29,323 bases of DNA from Zygnema cylindricum (GCA_037447655.1 JBBHKE010002709.1:123969-153291), one strand, 5' to 3'. Counted from the stretch's first letter, positions 1-9,809 are shown. Program-made: numbers and translations. The notes: generated by a model not told the origin, from the sequence alone.

Positions 1-244
1 AACCAGTAACCAACTAGGCATTGTGTATAATATCAAAGGGAGTTCACGATGATCTTATCTTCTCTCATCACCATTGAGGATCCAATGCCCATCAGAGGCA
101 ATGGGGGCTAATAAAATGGTACCTGTGTGAAGAATCTCAAAAGGACCTTTTTACTAGATTCTCGAAAATTTCATGCGCATCAGAGGCAGTAAAGTGGTGC
201 AAATAAAACGGTGGCTGTCACTGGTGTTCGGACTTCTGGTGCAG
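1..244 (+). other. Intron sequence upstream of the first visible S4-gene exon
   Basis: No coding exon is visible here. The stretch ends in an AG acceptor (GGTGCAG, 239-244) directly before the first recognisable exon of the S4-domain gene. It contains a weak direct repeat of CATCAGAGGCA (about 89 and 178). The N-terminal exons of the gene must lie before the window. Confidence 0.6.
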
Positions 245-3200
245 ATTATCCGGCAATTTTTCAAATTCTACTGCCAACCATCGCGACTTCCTGGGAGCAG
301 TTCTTAACATAGGCATCAAGCGAGAAAAAGTGGGTGACATCATTGTACAGGTACATATGATGTCAGGTAAATCCAGTCGACGTTATTATAGGACTTGTGG
401 TCAAGTATCCTAATGCTTTCAATATGGGTGATAAACACCGTGCTAGTTGGCCTCATCCATTTTTTTTTGCAGTGGAAAAGATTGATGTCTCAAATGTCAA
501 AAGAATGAGAACAAGTAGCATAAGCAGAAACTGGACGATAGCAATCACACATCTAGAAAATTGTTTGAGGAGAGGGAGTATTGGGAATACAGGACATGGA
601 AATTCCCAATTTCTTGCATGAGGTGACTATAACCGATGGAAATGTTGAGGAGAAGATGGTTGTATTATAGGTTTGCATGAAAACTAGAATAATAGAGTCA
701 CTCACAAGCAAAGAAAGAATGCACTCTTGTAACTGTTGTGACCTGCAGTCACAAATACTTCTTTAGATTCGAGCTGTCAGGTGGTTTATACTTCTGACAG
801 ATAAGAGCCTTGTGTACCAGCGTAGAAACCCTTGATCTCAGTAGGACTCCCAAGAAGTTTTTGGCACGTTAAGCTTCAGTGGGCTTTTATTTTCTTTTTG
901 GGGCGTCAGGGAAATAGAGGAGCACAAGTGCTGATTGCTCCCGAAATGGGCGATGTTCTCCAGTATACATCTCTGAGTGTATGTGAGCTACCTCCTTTTT
1001 TTCTAATAATATGATGATTCAGTCCCATTTTCGGAAGCTAAAATCAGCTGGCACGTACATTAGCAGCCTGCTCATCGCTTTTATTGTGAAGGAATTATTA
1101 GTGTAAATGCGAACTAAGGAATGTAAAGTAGACATTTAGTGTAGGAACAATGTGGCAGATTGTAGTCCACTCCCTGAAATAGTATTATTAAGACTAAGAA
1201 AAGTGGTGACCGAATTAGTGCTATTAACTCTAATAGTGATAGGCAGTGTCGTCTGTTGGCAACTGTAACCCATACAATGGTCGCTGCTTAAAATTGGGGC
1301 ACTGAATACGAGCTCAGGCGTTTCTGGAATTCATATTGTGCCCCATATAGCTTGCTTCTTGTTGCTAGTCTTTATCCATTGTTTTTCCATGTCTTACGCC
1401 TTTCCTCTTAAGAAGATTTTTCAAATGTGAAGTTTATTTTGCAAATGTGAAAGTGTCCTTGATTCAATTGTAATTATCTTTGGCTGGATGTGTGAAAGTT
1501 TATGTTAAATATGAACAGCAAAAACACATTTACTTTCTCATTGCTGTTATAAAAGCACACTTATTCAATCATTTGTTTTGGACTTTAAAGCCCAAATCAG
1601 TGAAAACAACACTAATTGCTGAAACGGACAGCATGCAATTACATCACTCAACCGAAATTAGTATTAATAGTTTCAATCCCACATATACACTAATAATAAT
1701 TCTTCTACTCTGACAGCGTTGAGCTATGTATAGTTTTGCCTTTGGCTTTTGTCTCCAAGTACCACGCCTATCAACCTTATTCCTGAGCTATCTCCCTCGC
1801 GTCTGTCAAATTCACACAGCAAGTATACATATATTGTGTTAATGTATTCTTTATATTATGTTTTGTGTTTTATATGCACATTTATTATGTGTATATCATT
1901 AGACTTTGGGCCATCGTGGGTGGGCTTGGCCTCTATTACAAGCAGGTCAAAAACGTCGGAGTGAGTGTAGAACCCATGGAACTGGAAGAGCTTGAAGTGG
2001 TGGAACAGAAGTAAGGGCAAAATTGTTACCACGATAATTCATTGGAATAATTATCATTATCATTATCAAAATGGGGGGATCTGTCAAGCAGTTTCAAATT
2101 ATTTTCGCATGGGCCTTTCTCTTTCTTTTCTCTTTTTTCTTTATGATGGATTTTGTTTGTTGTGTTTCTGATGTTTAGTGGGTGCCTTTGCATGGAGGTT
2201 CCTCAAGTTTGTAAGAATTCTATAGGAACTTCATAAGATTTTAGTAGGGATTTTATAAGAGTTTTATGTTATGTAGGGTGTCAATTCTGACGAGTGTGGA
2301 ATCTTCCTTACGGGTTGATTCCCTGGCAAGCGCCGGCTTTAAGATTTCTCGAAGCAAGCTTACGGATTACATAAGGTGACTACACCGGTTGCTCTTCCTC
2401 TGTCATTTTGATGTTAGACGATGGGCAACAGCATTCAAGAAATATGATAGTCATAGTGGAATGAGTGAATTGTCTTTCGGCGGCTCATCGTGTCAAAGAA
2501 TTCAAGTTCAACTTTTGTATATCCTAGGGGACATGGTGTCTGTTACACAAATGGTATGTCAGATTTGTCTCTTTTCCTGCGAGTTAGATTGCTATTTTCC
2601 CCTGGGGAGTTACTCAGGATCGTCGAACCCAGGGACAAGATAAAATCAAAGTTTGGACTTCCGCATTTTGGCATATAGTGCATGCCTCATGACAGACTCA
2701 GTTTTATGTTACAGATTCTTTTGAGTGGACAAAAAATATTGTATACTTGGGTGTGCCATTCATCTGCTTCTCATGAGTTCAAATCTATCATGAAAGGTGA
2801 ATCAGAGATTCTTAGTGGGTACTGATTCTAGATACATATAATACGTCCTCTAAGGCCGATGCATAGAACCATTGAATGGTGTTCCACCTCTTTTTCAGAA
2901 AGTTTCATCTTTGGACTACTGTTTCATTTAAAAGAAATGCTGGGCTTTTGTTCCTTTCCAACGGTTGCAGCGGTGGAGATGTACGAGTGAACTGGAAAGA
3001 TGTTTCAAAAAATGGGGTTCTCTTGAAGACTGGGGACATGGTATCTGTCAGAGGTCAGGGACGTTTGGAGGTAGGCTGACCAACATTACTTCCAGAAATT
3101 GTCTCTTTTTTGGAGTGAACTTTGTCAAGTTAGGGTGAAATTCCATTAGCTCAGTTCCGTTGGCAACGGACCTTCCATTGGTCAGTTTGGGCAAAACTTT

Positions 3201-4150
3201 AAAACTGGCCTTGGTTTAGTTCATTGAGCACTGATTGAAAAAATCAGTGGCCAATGACGTTGGCAGAGGAATTAAGGCAACCAATAAAAAGGTAGTCAAC
3301 AAATTTTAGGCCAATAAAACCTATCTTTTAAAATTACAATGACAAGTACATATATTGATACGTTGAATGCTTTTGGTTTTTGAAATGATTTAGCGTACAT
3401 TTTAACAAATAAAATGTTTTACTCGAAATACAACGTTACTATACAGAACTTATTATGGATTCTTTCAATTGCCTATCATTATTCGCTGCTCAAAATAGGA
3501 CTGCTAATGGAAGATCAATTCCAGTTACAAAACTAAATAGACGTTTTTAATTCAACGGAGCCTTCAATGGAAGTTCACCCTTAAACTTAAATTACCCATT
3601 CTCCCTCAGCATCCAGGTGGCAAATTTTTATGTCAAGTGTTGTATGACCTATACAGGCATTGAATGCTCTAAATGGACTAATAGTATGGGGGAAAAGGTA
3701 GTATGGTCCATCCTAAGTCATGTACACAAAGGAAGGGCTTTCATGGGGCAATTATAGTCTCGAATTTATTTGGGCTTAATTATTGTGGTCCTTTGAGTAT
3801 TGCATAGACTCTAAAATTGGTATGTAAAATTAGTGTGGAGAGGTCATAGTACGATGCAGACTGTACTGGGTTCACACAGGGATTTTGTTGACATAATGAG
3901 AGTGGGGTCGTACCATTTATGAGGCCAATAGGTAGGTGAGAATGGTAGCGTTGTAGGGGGGTCTTATATACCAACCGCTGTCCTGCATATATTCTTGTCT
4001 TTGATGTGCTATTTTTCCTTTTCGTTTTGCCCTTTTTCTGGTTTCCGTGTACTCAAATTGTTAAAGCTTATTTTCTTTGATGTGCAGATTGGTGATATCA
4101 CAATAACAAAGAAGGGTCGCTATGCAGTAGAGCTCATACGATACCTTTAA
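245..4150 (+). CDS. S4-domain RNA-binding protein (YlmH / photosystem II S4 family), 5'-partial, 6 exons
   Basis: Exons 245-350, 910-978, 1946-2010, 2277-2375, 2971-3070 and 4088-4150 join with matching phases into a C-terminal stretch of about 166 residues. Seen in the translation: HRDFLGAVLNIGIKREKVGD and GAQVLIAPEM in the N-terminal part, then VESSLRVDSLASAGFKISRS, GGDVRVNWKDVSKNG and TGDMVSVRGQGRLE, which form an S4 fold, and a tail ending KKGRYAVELIRYL before TAA (4148-4150). This is the layout of cyanobacterial 'photosystem II S4 domain' proteins and their plant plastid homologues (YlmH relatives). The S4 fold binds structured RNA, and bacterial YlmH acts with the ribosome. Plastid location is inferred from the family, because any transit peptide lies upstream of the window. 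All introns are GT-AG. The upstream exons are missing at the window edge. Other members of the S4 superfamily are possible, but the combination of motifs is distinctive. Confidence 0.93.
3131..3583. mobile_element. Short inverted-repeat (MITE-like) element in the last S4-gene intron
   Basis: The left end reads TAGGGTGAAATTCCATT (3131-3147). The right end is its imperfect reverse complement, AATGGAAGTTCACCCTTA (about 3566-3583). Next to these, CTCAGTTCCGTTGG and the complement of CAACGGAGCC extend the similarity. The element is about 450 bp, has no open frame, and both ends carry TA, as expected of Tc1/mariner-type non-autonomous elements. The exact boundaries and target duplication are uncertain. 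It lies wholly inside the intron 3071-4087. Confidence 0.55.
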
Positions 4151-4172
4151 TGTCGTTTATTCTTTAAATTAA

Positions 4173-4178
4173 AATAAA
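4173..4178 (+). promoter_or_regulatory. Possible polyadenylation signal of the S4 gene
   Basis: AATAAA lies 23 nt after the TAA stop. It is placed by motif and position only. AT-rich DNA produces such hexamers by chance, so the cleavage site is not known. Confidence 0.35.
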
Positions 4179-5258
4179 AATGTTACGCTTCAGTTTTATC
4201 TCTTTAGTCTTGCATTCAGAGCGAAATAGCAACTTGGTGAAACAGTAGAAGGAACAGCATTTTCCTTTTCTTTTTCATCTTTGCCCTAGGGGAATCATCA
4301 ACTAGTCATCAATGCAGTTATGTCCATGTCAGTAGGACATGTCATGTCACGTCATGCCATGCCATGTTTGTCATGTTATCATGTCGTTAGTAGAATGACG
4401 GTGTTAGGCATAATAAGTTCCATGTCTAGTTTGTGAATAGTGACTGTCCAATCCTGCGAGGGTTTTTCTTTTGTCTGAAATAATCACAGCAATCATAGAC
4501 TTCTTGGGAGTGAAGATAGTCATTTTGAATACCAGTACAAGGTAAACTTGTGAAGTAAGAAGAATCTGTTGCTGAAAACTTTGAACACTGTCGGTGACAG
4601 ATCTGTAAAGGAAAGGGAAGACGCTTTGGTTATCAAATTCTAAATTGGATGTTAAGTTTCCTTTGTATACTAAATATCGAGTCTGAAAATATATTTGGTT
4701 CATATTTGGATGTAACTAAAATGTGGTGCCAGAAATTCTGAGGGTTCTGAAAGCAAATTCTGAGAAACCCTGAAAGCAAATAAAAATGAAAGGCACCCCA
4801 ATGCTCTATGATTAGGTCACGTGGAAAGGATAACAAATGATGTCTTTGAAGGTTGATTTCCATGCTATGTCAAATGGCAATTCTAATGTCAAACACGGCT
4901 CATGGTAAGTAAGATTGTACTTTGACGTTAACTTCAATGTTTTTAAAGTTCATAGGGATGGCTGTTACGGTACATTGTATGAAATATCGACCACTCTCAC
5001 TTTACCATGTTTACCGTACTAGCATGAAATTTGCTGTGTGGCTGGAACTTAGTGTAGGAGTTCCTTTCACAAACAATCGCTGTTTTAGTCAGTGTTTACA
5101 CTCACTTTTGGTTTGTCGTTTTCTGACAAAGCTTTCACTTACATTTAGTTCCGTTGCTCTACTATTCACTATTTTGCCTTTTCTTTCTCATTCAATCGGA
5201 TACAAAACGGTAGATTCCGTATACCTGCGCTCAAGCGATTCAGAAGGGATAGACAAAA
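4179..5258. other. Intergenic DNA between the S4 gene and the first inverted-repeat element
   Basis: No gene is supported. Open frames here (for example 4404-4703 on the minus strand and 4922-5278 on the plus strand) have no family signature and no splice context. The only structure is a short degenerate run of CATGT/CATGC at about 4321-4387. Confidence 0.5.
4321..4387. repeat. Degenerate CATGT pentamer-type repeat
   Basis: CATGTC, CACGTC, CATGCC and CATGTT words follow each other at roughly 5-nt spacing. It is a short imperfect microsatellite with no evident function. Confidence 0.5.
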
Positions 5259-5795
5259 CACTACACCGCGAATCATAATTAGAGTAAATAACTCTAATTC
5301 GGTCGCCCTAATTTTCGACTCTATCACGTTAAATAGAGTAAATGATTCTAATTTTTTCATTATTTTTTATTATACTATTTAAGGTAAGGTTTAATTAGCG
5401 TTTAATTATTCTAATACAGTGCCGTTCGAAATAGTGTGGCTTACGGTCGGTGTTTGACCGTGCAAAACTGTACTTTATAAACTAGAATAGCTCTTTTTAA
5501 CTAAAAAAGTACAAAAAATGATTTAATACAGGCCGTTATCATGTAACTGCGTTTTCACAAACCGCGTAGTGCAAACGTCATAATGATGTAAATCTGTACG
5601 TTTTGTCAGATTCTGTACGTTTACCTAATTTAGTAAAGATATTAAGCGCGGATTAATTAGTCATTGGATAAATTAGAGTATTTTTTTTTTTTTGAAAAGG
5701 GTCTATCACACAAATTAGAGTAAATAACTCTAAATTTTTTTTTTCATTTTTTTACTCTAATTCTTTCTTTACTCTAATTAAGATTCGCGGTTACG
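5259..5795. mobile_element. Family A inverted-repeat element, copy 1 (MITE-like)
   Basis: The left end is CACTACACCGCGAATC (5259-5274). The right end is GATTCGCGGTTACG (5782-5795). Several subterminal copies of TTAGAGTAAA occur near the left end and in inverted form near the right end. The interior (CATGTAACTGCG, TGTACGTTT and similar words) resembles copy 2 at 11347-11856, so the two are copies of one family of about 0.5 kb. There is no open frame, so it is non-autonomous. TA lies next to the CACC-type core ends, suggesting a TA target, but this is not resolved. It ends about 550 bp before the selenoprotein K start codon. Confidence 0.7.
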
Positions 5796-6345
5796 TATGG
5801 GTATCGAGCAAGCCCCCATACAAGTGTGGGACCTTCGGCACCTCGCGCCGACATTCGGCACCTCTTGGGATTGGGTGAGAGAAATAGGGTTTTGTGTTTA
5901 GGGTTGTTTTTTAATAGAAAAAAAAACCGAAAAAAAAAACCCTAAACGAGCGGTCGCGCGGATTATTCGGGCGACGTGGACGCCTTCGGCACCCCGCGTG
6001 GCCAAAAAGTTGCAAGATTCAGGTAAGTACTGCCGGCTTTTAGTTTCAGCATGGAGAGGTGCCCTTACACTTATCCTGCAGTACGGCAATTTTCAACTCA
6101 CAAGACGCGTTGACGGTGACGCTGCCAGCCGGACCGTACGAATTCCTCCAAATTCCAAACAAAAGTTGACGAAGTTGCTACTGTAGATTTCAGGAAGGGA
6201 CGCGGAAACGGTTTTAAATTCGTCTGCCATGGCTTTTACCAGATCTTGCTTCCTGTGAAATCGTCATCAAATTGGCAGGGAAACTATGTACCTTTTTGGA
6301 TAATGAAAGTTTGAATTTTTGTTCATTGCCACTTTACTTGCAAAT
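5796..6345 (+). promoter_or_regulatory. Upstream and 5' leader region of selenoprotein K
   Basis: This region is richer in GC than its flanks. TTCGGCACC occurs three times (starts about 5834, 5854 and 5985). A perfect 10-bp inverted repeat, GTTTAGGGTT (5896-5905) and AACCCTAAAC (5938-5947), encloses homopolymeric A/T. A consensus splice donor CAG|GTAAGT sits at 6020-6026, and TTTCAG follows at 6188-6193, so a leader intron is plausible. Short upstream ATGs (for example 6229) open frames of a few codons only. The transcription start cannot be placed. Confidence 0.4.
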
Positions 6346-7791
6346 ATGCCATATATACGTGGAGGTACGACTCAAATAACCAGCAGGCATTTTTTAGAGT
6401 TTTTTTTTTCTGATTTTGCTTTGACTCGCCATATGTTTTTGTACACCGTTATCTTTAATTCATTAATTTGTCTGTAGAATATATAATTTCAATTACTAAT
6501 GTTTCTTCTTTTTCTGGATGGTGCAGGTTTGTTATGATTTTTTTAGGGCTAAACCTAGAACTGTGTTTGTCAGACAATGTAGGCCCGTTTATACTAATCG
6601 GACAGTCTGGAATATGCTCTATGTTATGTTAATGTTTTCATTGGATTTTTGATTTTTGCAGGCGAAATTGTGCCAAGGCGATCGCCATGGAGGCTCAGCA
6701 TCATTATGGAGTTGTTCTGGAAGATTTTGAATTTCATTGGAGACTTCTTTTCAACGCTAATTAACGTGTGTTTTTTCCCCGTTTTCTGCTATCATTATTT
6801 TCGTTATTATTATTATTATTATTCTTGTTTTTTTTGTTGTTATTAATTTTTTGGTATAATTTTTTGCGTTATTATTATTATTATTATTTTTCTTCTGTTT
6901 GCAGCTTTGTTGAATAAACGAATAACATGCAGTATCCCCAATATCGGTTTTGGAAAGACCATAATGTGTATACAAATTTTACACTGAAAGAGGTTTCATA
7001 CTTGAAATTGCGCATGGTTAGAAATGATATTTTACTGTTTATACGAGTATTTATTTAGTGGTCGACTTTCTCTTTTATATGCCATCTTAAACATAAGGGG
7101 ACTATCTATAAGGATGTGAAGAACCAAATGAGTTCAAGATCTTCCTCCTCCTCGTCCTCTCCTCCTCCTCTCCTCCTCCTCCTCCTTTCATGAGTATAGA
7201 ATCTGACATTTTTTTAAACATTGATTTGTTCCTGCAGCCGGATGGTACTGTGAAGAAGACAAAGGGTAGGGGTGGAGGCGGTACTGGTAGATGGGGAGGA
7301 GATAGCGGAGGTGGTGGTCCTAGAGGACCAGGAGGTGGAGGAGGTGGAGGTGGACCTGGAGGGAGAGGTGGGAGAGTGAGTGGCATGAGCAACATCAAGA
7401 GTATACAACATTGTAAGGACCAACTTTTTTCTCTTCTTGCAGTAATTTTGCATCTTCTGCATTATATTTTGTATTAAAGTCTTTAAAATGCAAACGATTT
7501 TAAGCATTGGAATCACGATCATGATGTTAGTTTCTATGTTTCTCTTGTTTTTGCCTGTTACCAATTGTTTCAATTTTATGGTTTTGTATAATATTTCAAT
7601 ATGATTGTGAATATCACTCACCATAGTTGGTGCAACAAAGGTGTCCCTTACCTTATTCCGTGATATTCCTGTAATACTCATGATCTGCATTTTATTTTCT
7701 TCTTCCCTTTCCTTGATATTCCTGTAATGCTGACCATTTCTTGGTCTTCTTTCTTCCAGGTGCTCCTACTGGTGGCGGCTGAGGTCGGTAG
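6346..7791 (+). CDS. SELENOK: Selenoprotein K (ER membrane), 4 exons, UGA decoded as selenocysteine
   Basis: Exons 6346-6364, 6662-6765, 7238-7412 and 7760-7791 join in phase to 109 residues. The start MPYIRGGEIV matches the M-x-Y-I-x-x-G opening of SelK. RRSPWRLSII (12-21) leads into one membrane helix (about 18-40). A Gly/Arg-rich cytosolic tail follows (about 50-90, rich in GGG, RGP and GGRGG). The C-terminus is CAPTGGG-U-GR, with U at residue 107 from TGA 7780-7782 and a true stop TAG at 7789-7791. The GG-U-GR end is the hallmark of animal SelK. In animals SelK sits in the ER membrane with Derlin/p97 complexes and supports ER-associated degradation and DHHC6 palmitoylation. A SECIS at 7924-7996 supports Sec decoding. 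If TGA were read as stop, a 106-residue protein would result. The 5' leader is undefined. It converges on RBL19. Confidence 0.95.
6800..6890. repeat. Two ATT trinucleotide runs in selenoprotein K intron 2
   Basis: CGTTATTATT-type runs occur at about 6803-6822 and 6870-6888, each ending in a T-rich stretch. They look like an imperfect local duplication. No function is apparent beyond filling the intron. Confidence 0.6.
7142..7190. repeat. CTC/CCT pyrimidine microsatellite before selenoprotein K exon 3
   Basis: Runs of CCTCCTCCT and CTCCTCCTC fill this intron stretch about 50 nt before the acceptor at 7237. They complement the GGAGGTGGAGG-type glycine codons of the exon (about 7290-7370). The two could pair across the 3' splice site in the pre-mRNA. 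Confidence 0.7.
7780..7782 (+). other. Selenocysteine codon (UGA) of selenoprotein K
   Basis: TGA follows GGT GGC GGC and precedes GGT CGG TAG, giving GGG-U-GR-stop. The conserved family ending, the second stop two codons later and the SECIS downstream together identify it as a Sec codon. The distance from the UGA to the SECIS core (7937) is about 155 nt, within the working range for eukaryotic SECIS elements. Confidence 0.92.
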
Positions 7792-7849
7792 GGCATCTGC
7801 ATTCTTCTCTGTCTCTTTTTGAGGCAGAGCAGTCCAAAGTGCAGATGCC
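7792..7849 (+). promoter_or_regulatory. Strong hairpin directly after the selenoprotein K stop codon
   Basis: GGCATCTGCA (7792-7801) and TGCAGATGCC (7840-7849) form a perfect 10-bp stem. An asymmetric internal loop (7802-7806 and 7830-7839) follows, then a second 9-bp stem, CTCTGTCTC (7807-7815) with GAGGCAGAG (7821-7829, one G-U pair), capped by five Ts. It begins one base after TAG and nine bases after the Sec UGA. It lacks the SECIS quartet. Its position recalls the selenocysteine redefinition element of animal SELENON. A role in UGA readthrough is inference. Confidence 0.75.
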
Positions 7850-7923
7850 GCGGTCATTAAGCATATAAAGCATGGAGGCAATGTTGGTTCATTTGCTTCT
7901 CGGTGTTGCAGTGTGAGCTTTGG

Positions 7924-7996
7924 GGCTGATGATGTTATGACGCGACGCTGGAAAAGCTTTGAAGAAGCTCCAACGTTGCTGATGTTTTCATCAGCC
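7924..7996 (+). ncRNA. SECIS element (form 2) in the selenoprotein K 3' UTR
   Basis: Helix I is a perfect 9-bp stem, GGCTGATGA (7924-7932) with TCATCAGCC (7988-7996). The non-Watson-Crick quartet pairs ATGA (7937-7940) plus C7941 with TGAT (7980-7983): U-U, G-A, A-G and C-U. Helix II joins 7942-7952 with 7969-7979 through ten pairs, including one G-U, and one C-A mismatch. Unpaired adenines (7953-7955) follow, and a 4-bp mini-helix GCTT (7956-7959) with AAGC (7965-7968) closes the apex, which makes it form 2. This element recruits SECIS-binding protein and the Sec-specific elongation factor to decode the UGA. Confidence 0.93.
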
Positions 7997-9809
7997 AACC
8001 ATGGCATTGTGTTTCCTGAAAACACGTAAAAGTTTGTGCAAAAGAAAGCTTAGGTTCACGATATTTTGCATCGGGATACGTCAAGTTTAATTTTGATGTC
8101 TTAAGCATGTGATGGTACAAGTGTATTGAATGAATTCCACATTATCTCTTTTTTTAATATGTTAGCTTATGGCAAATAAGCCTTTTTAGCTTCTTGGTGG
8201 ATAGTGGGCATCATCAACAGGGCAAGGTGATCGAGTATTAGTGCCGTTATTTGAGTATCTTTGTGTGGCAAATCAATATGTAGCAGAGCAGAATGTGACG
8301 CTTCATATAAGTTGTATACGTGTATCAGTTGGAGCAACTGGTGTTTTTTAACCTTGTGTACGAGGAGTCTATCTACTCTTCAAATGATGCTTTCATTTGG
8401 CACTCTTTGCATCATGTATTTCTGAGGCAATTGTTTATTTCTGTTTTAGTTGATGGCATTGCCTGAATACTTTATTTGCTGGTGAGGGTTTGCTTTACTT
8501 TAGTTGTTCATGCCATACCTCCCTTTTTTTTGTTCAGTCGGAAACAGGTGACGACTTTGGTAGTTGCTGCCATGTGTAAATTGCTCATTAATGGAACAGA
8601 GGCCTTTTGATACCATGCCAGGTATTCTAAGAAGAACTACTGATCACAATGCACAAGGGGCGCAATGATTAGAATTACTTGGGAGAATGATAGGGCTGGA
8701 AACATAATATGGTGAAGGTCTATGCAGCAAAGACCATCTGAAATTTATAATGTGTATGGCACATCATCACAAAAGAATATAGTATTGTTTGCTGCAGTGC
8801 CATGTCTGGAATATGTTCAAATAGTGGGAATTAAGTCTTGAAAATGCTAAATTGTGGCTCTGAAAAGCATGCAGCTACAGAGAGCTATCATTGGCATGAT
8901 GATGTATTCCTCCTTTCTGTCACTCGGTATCTATTTGCTATTGTCACCTAAACCAACTCGATAGAGTTTCCAAATTGTTTTCGGCCCTGTAACAGAACAG
9001 CAAGATAGTAGAAAAAATCATTACAGTGGCACGACTACAGGACAGACATGCCAACTGGCAGAAGCAGGGGCAAAGAAGGGGTAATTATACTTTGCACATA
9101 GTCAGATGCACAAATCCATTTGAATCATTTATGCCATTTTCTGTCTCTTCCTCAAACAGAGAAGATTAACCAACAACGTAATTTCCCAAGAGAGGCTGAG
9201 GGGCATCGTGGTTACCACCAACCCAGTAGCCCATAAAATAGACTCCAAAGTAGACCACGTTTAACAGATGATAAGACACCAGAAAAGGATGTGCACATGA
9301 TGATGCCATTGAACGGAACATGCCATTGAATGGAACTACATTAAGTTCATTGTAAGGATCAACAATATGGATGGACAGAATGTTCCCAATTATGAAAATA
9401 TAAAAAAAACTTAATTTGTATGCCAAACTTTCTGTCCATGGAGCATCGCGATTTCGATGAAAGTCTAAAAACCTGCAATGCCCCAGATCCTGCCATAGCT
9501 CCAGCGTCCCTTGTGACCATTACCATTTACAGCGTTTTTTCCGTAAGCTGAGCTGGATGAAGACAGTAAAACCTCAACATTCTTCTACACATGAGGCTGT
9601 CTCAAGGCAGGAACACACATTTAACTTGAAAATTAGACTAGATGATTAAGCCTTTGTGAGATGAGGTCGAACGTCCTTCACCATAGAAAATGGAAGCAAC
9701 TAACCAAAAAAAGCCAATGGTGACAAACACCAGAAGCGTAGGGCAAGAACAGAGACAAAGATCAGGACGCTGATTAAAAAAGAAAAAAATGACTACAAAG
9801 CTGCCCTAT
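7997..9809. other. Convergent intergenic region with both 3' ends
   Basis: It contains the rest of the selenoprotein K 3' UTR and the 3' UTR of RBL19, which runs leftward. No further gene is supported. A minus-strand frame open from about 9525 to 9166 (about 119 codons, no ATG at its head) reads sensibly in places (FHRNRDAPWTESLAYK, YFMGYWVGGNHDAPQP), but it matches no family I know and may be untranslated RBL19 sequence. Confidence 0.5.

Noticed and set aside
397-621. 74-codon open frame near the window start
   Set aside because: It falls inside the intron 351-909 of the S4 gene and does not match the family.
7102-7398. Proline-rich minus-strand open frame (98 codons)
   Set aside because: It is the antisense of the glycine-repeat exon of selenoprotein K; the proline run mirrors the glycine codons.
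7780-7782. TGA as the true stop codon of the SelK-like gene
   Set aside because: The reading continues with the family-typical GR and a second stop, and a complete SECIS follows at a suitable distance.
7678-8025. 115-codon minus-strand open frame over the last selenoprotein K exon
   Set aside because: It runs antisense through the Sec exon, the stop-proximal hairpin and the SECIS, which are explained on the plus strand. It has no family signature.
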